5,740 bases of DNA from Flavobacteriaceae bacterium (GTDB lineage: Bacteria; Bacteroidota; Bacteroidia; Flavobacteriales; Flavobacteriaceae), in the NCBI GenBank assembly GCA_008081325.1, contig VMCO01000042.1, forward strand, positions 1-5,740, in the 5' to 3' direction. The notes under the pieces are model-generated. The model worked only from the letters and a program-made list of their open reading frames with translations, did no database searches and was not told the DNA's origin. Position 1 is the first letter of the stretch. Every line of letters starts with the position of its first letter. This document shows positions 1-5,740 of this stretch, in pieces. Position numbers and translations under genes: made by a program.

Positions 1-15
1 AGTTTATAAATTAAT

Positions 16-42
16 TTGGACTAAATTTAGCACTCATATTTG
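16..42 (+). promoter_or_regulatory. Possible Bacteroidota-type promoter upstream of purL (weak)
   Basis: Bacteroidota promoters recognised by the primary sigma factor have a TTG at about -33 and TAnnTTTG at about -7, usually 17-23 bases apart. Here TTG at 16-18 precedes CATATTTG at 35-42, which matches five of the six fixed positions, with a slightly short 16-base spacer. TAAATTTA at 22-29 is a second near match. If the first pair is used, transcription would start within a few bases of the purL ATG, giving a nearly leaderless message. Such motifs occur by chance in AT-rich DNA, and only 49 upstream bases are visible. Confidence 0.22.
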
Positions 43-49
43 TTATTAG

Positions 50-3000
50 ATGATATTTTTTTTTGAATCTCAAAATCATTCAATTTTTGCAGTACAAACT
101 AATCAGACCATTTCAAAGAATGAAATAAAAAAACTAGAATGGTTATTAGGAAACGCAACTTTACTTTCAGAAAGTCAAATTAATAAAGAGTTTATCGGGC
201 CTAAAGCTGCAATGATATCTCCGTGGAGTACAAATGCGGTTGAAATATGTAAAAACATGGGATTAGATTCTGTTTTAAGAATCGAAAAATATCTTGAGAG
301 TATAAAATCTACAAATAATTTTGATCCTATGTTAAATGAAAAATTTGACTCTTTATCTCAATCTCTCTTTAAGATAAATTTAGATCCAAAAAAAATCACA
401 AGTATTTCTAACATTCAGGAATATAACGAAAAAGAAGGTTTATCACTGAGTGAAGACGAAATTGACTATCTAGATAATATTTCGAAAAAAATTAATCGAA
501 AATTAACCGACTCTGAAATATTTGGGTTCTCACAGGTAAATTCTGAACATTGTAGACATAAAATATTTAACGGTAAATTTATAATTGATAATGAGGAAAA
601 ACAACAAAGTTTATTTTCATTAATCAAACAAACATCAAAAGAAAATCCTGAAAATATTGTATCTGCCTATAAAGACAATGTTGCTTTTATAAAAGGACCA
701 AAAATAAATCAATTTGCACCTGCCAGCTCAGATAAACCAGATTTCTATATTTCTCAAGAAATTGACACCGTAATTTCATTAAAAGCAGAAACTCATAATT
801 TTCCCACTACGGTTGAACCATTCAATGGAGCTGCTACTGGTTCAGGTGGTGAAATCAGAGACAGATTAGCTGGAGGAAGAGGATCAATTCCACTTGCAGG
901 TACTGCTGTTTATATGACCCCATATTCTAGGATTGACGATAAAAAATGGGAAAAAAATATAAAAGAAAGAAAATGGCTCTATCAAACACCCATAGACATA
1001 TTAATAAAAGCGTCTAACGGTGCTTCTGATTTTGGAAATAAATTTGGACAGCCCTTGATATCTGGATCAATTTTTACGTTTGAAAATGAAACAAACGGAG
1101 AAATACAGGCATATGACAAAGTAATTATGTTAGCTGGAGGTATCGGTTATGCTAATAAAGATCATTCTTTAAAGAAAAAACCTGAGAAAGATGATTTAAT
1201 TGTGGTTATGGGTGGAGATAACTATCGAATCGGAATGGGTGGTGCAGCAGTATCGTCAGCAGACACTGGAGAATTTTCTACTGGCATTGAACTAAATGCA
1301 ATTCAAAGATCAAATCCTGAAATGCAAAAAAGAGTAGCTAACGCTATAAGAGGGACGATAGAAAATAATAAAAATTGTATAGTTTCAATACACGATCATG
1401 GAGCGGGTGGACATTTAAATTGTTTAACAGAATTAGTAGAAGAAACCGGAGGTTTTATCGAGTTAGATAAACTACCAGTAGGTGACCCAACACTTTCAAA
1501 CAAAGAAATTATTGGTAATGAATCTCAAGAAAGGATGGGGTTGATTATCAAAAAGGATAATATTGAAGAATTTATAAGAATTTGTGAAAGAGAAAGGGCT
1601 CCTGTTTATATTGTTGGAAAAGTTACAGATGATAAAAGGTTCACAATTTATTCAGATAAAACAAAACTTAGTTGTGTTGATCTAAGTCTAGATCATTTTT
1701 TTGGAAGTTCGCCTGAAACTATCTTGATTGATAATACAAAACCTCAAAAATATAATGAATTACAATATTCAGAAAAATTAATAAATGAATATGTGAAAGA
1801 ATTATTTAGTTTAGAATCCGTTGGGTGTAAAGACTGGTTAACTAACAAAGTTGACAGATGTGTTGGAGGAAAAGTTGCTAAACAGCAATGCGTAGGTGAA
1901 CTGCAGCTACCTTTAAACAATTGTGGAGTTATGGCCTTAGACTATTCAACTTCAAACGGTATTGCAACTTCTATTGGACACTCACCTATATCTGCATTAA
2001 TCGACCCAATCGCTGGAAGTAAGAATAGCATAGCAGAAGCATTAACTAATATTATTTGGGCGCCTTTGCAAAGTGGATTAAAAGGAGTTTCTCTTTCTGC
2101 AAACTGGATGTGGCCATGTAAAAATCAAGGTGAAGATGCAAGACTCTATAAAGCAGTAAAATCTGTTTCTAATTTTGCGATTGAATTAGGAGTAAATATT
2201 CCCACTGGAAAAGATTCTCTTTCAATGAACCAAAAATATGATAATCTTGAGGTTAAGTCACCTGGAACAGTTATTATTTCTGCAACAGCCCATTGCAATG
2301 ACATTTTTAATATAGTAGAGCCAGTATTTAAATTAAATTATGGATCGATTTATTATATAAATTTTTCATGTGATAATTTTAAACTTGGGGGTTCTGCATT
2401 TTCTCAAATAATCGGAGAAATTGGAAATGAAACTCCAACAATCAATGACTCAAAGTACTTTTTAAATGCATTTGAAACAATTCAAATTCTGATAAAAAAT
2501 AATCATATAATTGCCGGTCATGACATAGCATCAGGTGGGTTTATTACTACACTGATGGAAATGTGTTTTTCATCAAACAATATTTCAGCTAATATTGATC
2601 TCACAGTATTAAATGAAAAAGATACAGTAAAAGCTTTATTTTCAGAAAATAGTGGGATAATAATACAGGTTTATAATGAAGAAGTGGAAAAAACATTTGC
2701 AAAAAATGGAATTAATGCATTAAAAATTGGTGAAGTTATAAGTGGAAAAACACTAAAAATCAAAAATTTTGAAAATACCTATTCATTTGACTTAGAGAAG
2801 TTTAGAGATTATTGGTATCAAACATCCATGTTAATGGACAAAAAGCAAACCTCAAATAATTTAGCCGAGGTCAGATATAAAAATTTTAAAAAACAACCAC
2901 TTAAATTTAAATTTCCTGAAAATTTTAAAGGTATTTATAAAAACAATTCATCAGAAGCTAAACCAAAAGCTGCAATTCTGAGAGAACAAGGAAGTAACAG

Positions 3001-3721
3001 TGAAAGAGAATTAGCAAACGCACTATTCATGGCTGGTTTTGACGTTAAAGATGTTCACATGACTGATCTGATTAGCGGAAAGGAATCCCTGAAGGATATT
3101 CAATTTTTAGGTGCAGTTGGAGGGTTTTCTAATTCTGATGTTCTTGGATCAGCCAAAGGATGGGCAGGATCGTTTAAATATAACGAAAGGGCTAGAAAGA
3201 CTCTAGAAAACTTTTTTTTAAGAAATGACACATTATCCATTGGTATATGTAATGGATGTCAATTGTTTATGGAACTTGATCTAATTTATCCATCACACAA
3301 AGAACATGGTAAAATGACATTTAATGATTCTAGAAAACATGAAAGTAATTTTACTTCAGTCAAGATAAATAAAAACAATTCAGCAATGTTAAATAACCTG
3401 GAGGGTTTAACGTTGGGTGTTTGGATCAGTCATGGTGAAGGAAAATTTAAACTTCCCTACCCTTCTGAAAATTATAATATAGTTGCAGAATATGGTTATA
3501 ATGAATACCCATCAAATCCTAATGGTTCTGATTTTAACACTGCTATGATGTGTAGCGATAATGGAAGACATCTTGTAACCATGCCTCACATAGAAAGATC
3601 TATATTTCGATGGAATTGGGCACATTATAAAGACAAACGAAATGACAAAGTGAGTCCATGGATATTAGCTTTTAAAAATGCGAAAAATTGGATATTAGAA
3701 AACTCTTTAATTTCGGAATAA
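50..3721 (+). CDS. purL: Phosphoribosylformylglycinamidine synthase, large fused form (PurL with PurS-like and glutaminase domains)
   Basis: This cytoplasmic enzyme converts FGAR, glutamine and ATP to FGAM, glutamate, ADP and phosphate in de novo purine synthesis. The chain is 1223 residues, near the roughly 1295 of E. coli PurL and complete at both ends. Visible in order: a PurS-like N-terminal domain (about 1-130) with GPKAAMISPWSTNA at 50-63; a linker with SEHCRHK at 165-171; a first AIRS-type ATP-binding half with KAETHNFPTT from 245, SDFGNKFG at 326-333, HDHGAGGH at 448-455 and NESQERM at 490-496; a second half with GKDSLSM at 720-726 and GHDIASGG at 823-830; and a class I glutaminase domain from about 972. 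The glutaminase triad is all present: nucleophile Cys1067 in GICNGC, His1180 and Glu1182 in MPHIER. So it should make its own ammonia without separate PurS or PurQ. The start at 50 gives the opening MI-FFF-like block expected for Bacteroidota PurL; a TAG sits at 47-49 just before it. No Shine-Dalgarno sequence is visible. No key residue is missing. Identification is from recalled family motifs, not a search. Confidence 0.97.
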   Translation: MIFFFESQNHSIFAVQTNQTISKNEIKKLEWLLGNATLLSESQINKEFIGPKAAMISPWSTNAVEICKNMGLDSVLRIEKYLESIKSTNNFDPMLNEKFDSLSQSLFKINLDPKKITSISNIQEYNEKEGLSLSEDEIDYLDNISKKINRKLTDSEIFGFSQVNSEHCRHKIFNGKFIIDNEEKQQSLFSLIKQTSKENPENIVSAYKDNVAFIKGPKINQFAPASSDKPDFYISQEIDTVISLKAETHNFPTTVEPFNGAATGSGGEIRDRLAGGRGSIPLAGTAVYMTPYSRIDDKKWEKNIKERKWLYQTPIDILIKASNGASDFGNKFGQPLISGSIFTFENETNGEIQAYDKVIMLAGGIGYANKDHSLKKKPEKDDLIVVMGGDNYRIGMGGAAVSSADTGEFSTGIELNAIQRSNPEMQKRVANAIRGTIENNKNCIVSIHDHGAGGHLNCLTELVEETGGFIELDKLPVGDPTLSNKEIIGNESQERMGLIIKKDNIEEFIRICERERAPVYIVGKVTDDKRFTIYSDKTKLSCVDLSLDHFFGSSPETILIDNTKPQKYNELQYSEKLINEYVKELFSLESVGCKDWLTNKVDRCVGGKVAKQQCVGELQLPLNNCGVMALDYSTSNGIATSIGHSPISALIDPIAGSKNSIAEALTNIIWAPLQSGLKGVSLSANWMWPCKNQGEDARLYKAVKSVSNFAIELGVNIPTGKDSLSMNQKYDNLEVKSPGTVIISATAHCNDIFNIVEPVFKLNYGSIYYINFSCDNFKLGGSAFSQIIGEIGNETPTINDSKYFLNAFETIQILIKNNHIIAGHDIASGGFITTLMEMCFSSNNISANIDLTVLNEKDTVKALFSENSGIIIQVYNEEVEKTFAKNGINALKIGEVISGKTLKIKNFENTYSFDLEKFRDYWYQTSMLMDKKQTSNNLAEVRYKNFKKQPLKFKFPENFKGIYKNNSSEAKPKAAILREQGSNSERELANALFMAGFDVKDVHMTDLISGKESLKDIQFLGAVGGFSNSDVLGSAKGWAGSFKYNERARKTLENFFLRNDTLSIGICNGCQLFMELDLIYPSHKEHGKMTFNDSRKHESNFTSVKINKNNSAMLNNLEGLTLGVWISHGEGKFKLPYPSENYNIVAEYGYNEYPSNPNGSDFNTAMMCSDNGRHLVTMPHIERSIFRWNWAHYKDKRNDKVSPWILAFKNAKNWILENSLISE

Positions 3722-3749
3722 TATTTGCCATATTCTAGAAAAATATCTA

Positions 3750-3806
3750 ATGAAAGTATTCCTTAACTTGTCTATATTATTTTTAATATTTCAGACAACA
3801 TATGCC
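3750..3806 (+). other. Signal peptide of the M14 peptidase (Sec type, signal peptidase I)
   Basis: Residues 1-19 show a short N-region with Lys2, a hydrophobic core from about residue 3 to 15 rich in Leu, Ile, Phe and Val, and a polar C-region ending Thr-Thr-Tyr-Ala. Cleavage after Ala19, leaving Gln20 at the mature N-terminus, is the likeliest site; an Ala-Gln junction is common in Bacteroidota exported proteins. There is no lipobox Cys near the site, so a lipoprotein is unlikely. Cleavage position is inferred by eye. Confidence 0.85.
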
Positions 3807-5740
3807 CAGAATTCAGACATTTTTTACAAATTAAAAATTAACTACTCAAATGGTGAGGATTTAATTGAACTTGCAAACAATGGTGTCTGTATTGATCACG
3901 GATTCGATAAAAAAAATCATTTTTTTATATCTGACTTTTCCGCTAGTGATTTAGATAAAATTAAATCGTTAGGATTTACTTATGAAATATTAATTGAAGA
4001 TGTCACAAGCTTTTATCAAAATAGAAATAAATCCGAACTTAAGTTAAAATCAAATGAATACTGTATTGATGAAAATAACGATTATATAACTCCAAACAAC
4101 TATGACATCAAAGACGGCAATGATTTTGGAGGATTTTATACCTATGAAGAGATGTTAGATGAATTAGATGATATGTATAGCCAATATCCAAATCTCATCA
4201 CCCAAAGGACAGATTTAAAGGACGAAGAATATATAGAATCACCTCACATACATGAAACTTATGAAGGCAGGTTTTTACAATTGGTTAAAATTTCTGACAA
4301 TCCTCAAACAAATGAAGAGGAACCACAAATTCTATACACCGCTTTACACCATGCACGTGAACCAGGGTCTATGCAACAACTAATTTATTTTATGTGGTAT
4401 TTACTTGAAAATTATGAATCAAATGACAGCATTAAACAAATCATTGACAATTCAGAATTATATTTTGTTCCTTGTGTTAATCCAGATGGATATGTTTATA
4501 ACCAGACAAATGAACCGAACGGTGGTGGAATGTGGAGAAAAAACAGAAGGGATAATCATGGGGTAGATAATAACAGAAATTATTCTTTTATTGATGAAAA
4601 CGGAAATGAAGTTTGGAATACATCTGGCACAACAGGAAACCCCAATGGAAACACCTATGCAGGTAATGAACCATTCTCTGAAGCTGAAAACAGAGCTATT
4701 AGGTATCTTGTTGAGTCAAAAAATTTCAAATTAGCTTTAAATAATCACACCTATGGAAATTTACTTTTATACCCATATGGATATGATTATAATCAACCAA
4801 CTGAAGACAACGAGATTTATGAATTTATATCTTCAGAACTTGTAAGTGAAAATAATTATGACAACATCATTAGTGCTGATCTGTATCCAGCTGCTGGAGA
4901 TAGCGATGATTTTATGTATGGTATGTTAACAACAGAAGACAATCAAACAAGAGAAAAAATATTTGCAATGACACCTGAAATAGGCAGTTCATTTTGGCCA
5001 CAGTCATCAACAATTGAAGATCTTTGTAAGGGAATGATTAAATTAAATTTAACAGCTGCTAAAATGATTGGAAATTATGCAAGGTTAAAAGATAATTCTT
5101 CAACATTTATAAATAATCTAAATTTTGAATCTAATTTCATTTTTCAAAGGCTTGGTATTTCTAATAACTCTGAATTTTCAGTATCTATTATTCCAATTTC
5201 TTCTAATATAGAAAGTGTTTCATCTACTATAACTATTAACTCAGCTCAAATAGGTGAAGCTATTAACGATAGTTTTGATATTTCCTTAAACGAATCTATA
5301 CAGGAAGGTGAGAATGTGATCTATAAATACTTGTTAAATAATGGTTTATATGATGAAGAAATAACAGTAACTAAAATTTATGGTCAAACACAAACAATTA
5401 TAGAGGATGATAGTGATAATTATGTAAATCATTGGCACGATGATTCTGAATGGTCAAACACATATGAAGAATATTTTTCCCCACAAACCAGTATTACAGA
5501 CTCACCATACTCCAATTACAGCAATAATTCTGAAGAAATAATACAACTAATTGATCCAATAAACCTTTCCGGATTTGTTTATGCAGAGATTAATTTTGAT
5601 GCTAAATGGAATATCGAGTCCGGTTATGATTATGTTCAATTAGAAATCTCAAATGATAATGGAAATTCTTGGATTCCTCAGTGTGGAAAATACACAAGAA
5701 AAGGAATCGAAACTCACGATTTTGCTTTGGATGAGCCACT
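3750..5740 (+). CDS. Secreted M14 family zinc carboxypeptidase, 3' end outside the window (partial)
   Basis: This is an exported metallopeptidase expected to remove C-terminal residues from peptides outside the cytoplasm. The visible part is 663 codons, open to the window edge with no stop. Order: signal peptide (1-19); probable propeptide (about 20-125); M14 catalytic domain (about 127-445), beginning FYTYEEMLDEL; a beta-rich linker domain (about 450-555); then a jelly-roll-like domain from about 556, cut by the edge. Mapping onto carboxypeptidase A, the zinc ligands are His201 and Glu204 (HHAREP) and His333 (NNHTYG). Substrate-binding residues are Arg263 (MWRKNR), Asn275-Arg276 (VDNNRNY) and Tyr379 (YPAAGD), and the catalytic Glu is Glu410 (TPEIGSSFW). 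All are present, so the enzyme should be active. The ATG at 3750 is the only in-frame start after the in-frame stop at 3708-3710 and directly precedes a good signal peptide. The upstream bases are A-rich, without a Shine-Dalgarno sequence. It lies 28 bases after purL. Similar flavobacterial proteins often end in a type IX secretion sorting domain, which cannot be seen here. The family call is firm; the substrate is unknown. Confidence 0.93.
   Translation, partial: MKVFLNLSILFLIFQTTYAQNSDIFYKLKINYSNGEDLIELANNGVCIDHGFDKKNHFFISDFSASDLDKIKSLGFTYEILIEDVTSFYQNRNKSELKLKSNEYCIDENNDYITPNNYDIKDGNDFGGFYTYEEMLDELDDMYSQYPNLITQRTDLKDEEYIESPHIHETYEGRFLQLVKISDNPQTNEEEPQILYTALHHAREPGSMQQLIYFMWYLLENYESNDSIKQIIDNSELYFVPCVNPDGYVYNQTNEPNGGGMWRKNRRDNHGVDNNRNYSFIDENGNEVWNTSGTTGNPNGNTYAGNEPFSEAENRAIRYLVESKNFKLALNNHTYGNLLLYPYGYDYNQPTEDNEIYEFISSELVSENNYDNIISADLYPAAGDSDDFMYGMLTTEDNQTREKIFAMTPEIGSSFWPQSSTIEDLCKGMIKLNLTAAKMIGNYARLKDNSSTFINNLNFESNFIFQRLGISNNSEFSVSIIPISSNIESVSSTITINSAQIGEAINDSFDISLNESIQEGENVIYKYLLNNGLYDEEITVTKIYGQTQTIIEDDSDNYVNHWHDDSEWSNTYEEYFSPQTSITDSPYSNYSNNSEEIIQLIDPINLSGFVYAEINFDAKWNIESGYDYVQLEISNDNGNSWIPQCGKYTRKGIETHDFALDEP
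5415..5740 (+). other. Jelly-roll / MAM-like accessory domain of the M14 peptidase (partial)
   Basis: From about residue 556 the protein changes to a pattern seen in the MAM-like or 'immune inhibitor A-like' domains attached to secreted Bacteroidota peptidases. The sequence has HWHDDSEW at 561-568, TDSPYSNYSNNS at 583-594, alternating strand-like stretches such as FVYAEINFDAKW at 609-620, and the signature YDYVQLEISNDNGNSW at 626-641. Such domains are thought to bind carbohydrate, protein or calcium, but no specific ligand can be read from the sequence. The domain is cut by the window edge. Boundaries are approximate and the class is recognised from pattern alone. Confidence 0.6.

Noticed and set aside
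2..49. Open frame ending in TAG at 47-49, possibly the last 15 codons of an upstream gene abutting purL.
   Set aside because: Fifteen open codons are easily found by chance, the short peptide has no recognisable motif, and nothing upstream is visible. Only the neighbouring contig can settle it.
1..49. Short reverse-strand ATG reading frame of eight codons (MSAKFSPN) ending in TAA.
   Set aside because: Far too short, with no supporting context; not a gene.
797..811. PurL motif altered to ETHNFP, where many PurL proteins have ETHNHP.
   Set aside because: Large fused PurL proteins commonly have Phe at this position; it is not a missing key residue.
3722..3746. Rho-independent terminator after purL.
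   Set aside because: The possible stem is six A/T pairs with a 14-base loop and no following T run, too weak to call.
3720..3749. Promoter for the peptidase gene based on AATATTTG at 3720-3727.
   Set aside because: The only upstream TTG nearby (3688-3690) is 29 bases away, beyond the usual 17-23 spacing, so I do not call a promoter.
4347..4361. Damaged zinc site because the motif reads HHARE rather than the classical form.
   Set aside because: HHAREP is a normal bacterial M14 version; the second His (201) and Glu204 have the right H-x-x-E spacing and the third ligand His333 is present.

Overview
The window looks like a piece of an AT-rich Bacteroidota chromosome, most likely a marine or otherwise free-living member of the Flavobacteriia. 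This placement rests on three things. The purL product is the long fused form, opening with 'MIFFF' and carrying 'SEHCRHK' and 'HDHGAGGH' blocks as I remember them from Bacteroidota PurL. The downstream gene encodes a secreted M14 peptidase with a C-terminal beta-sandwich and jelly-roll tail, a layout common in that phylum. Neither gene has a convincing Shine-Dalgarno sequence. Base composition is low in G+C by eye (not counted). No genus can be assigned from this sequence.

Layout: bases 1-49 are a short, AT-rich leader with a weak resemblance to a Bacteroidota promoter. Bases 50-3721 are a complete purL for the fourth step of de novo purine synthesis, with both the synthetase halves and the glutaminase domain in one chain. 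A 28-base gap without an obvious terminator follows. Bases 3750-5740 hold the first 663 codons of an exported M14 zinc carboxypeptidase. It is uninterrupted and runs off the right edge. Both genes are on the + strand, and together they fill nearly the whole window. I see no RNA gene, insertion sequence, CRISPR array or long repeat.

The two genes have no obvious functional link: one is a cytoplasmic housekeeping enzyme, the other an exported peptidase that probably degrades extracellular protein. Their closeness could mean read-through from purL into the peptidase gene, but it may be fortuitous. Overall this is ordinary chromosome, and I found no evidence for a previously undescribed system. 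The points most worth a second look are the carboxypeptidase B-like Asp pair in the peptidase's specificity loop, its unseen C-terminus, and the run of nine T's right after the purL start codon.
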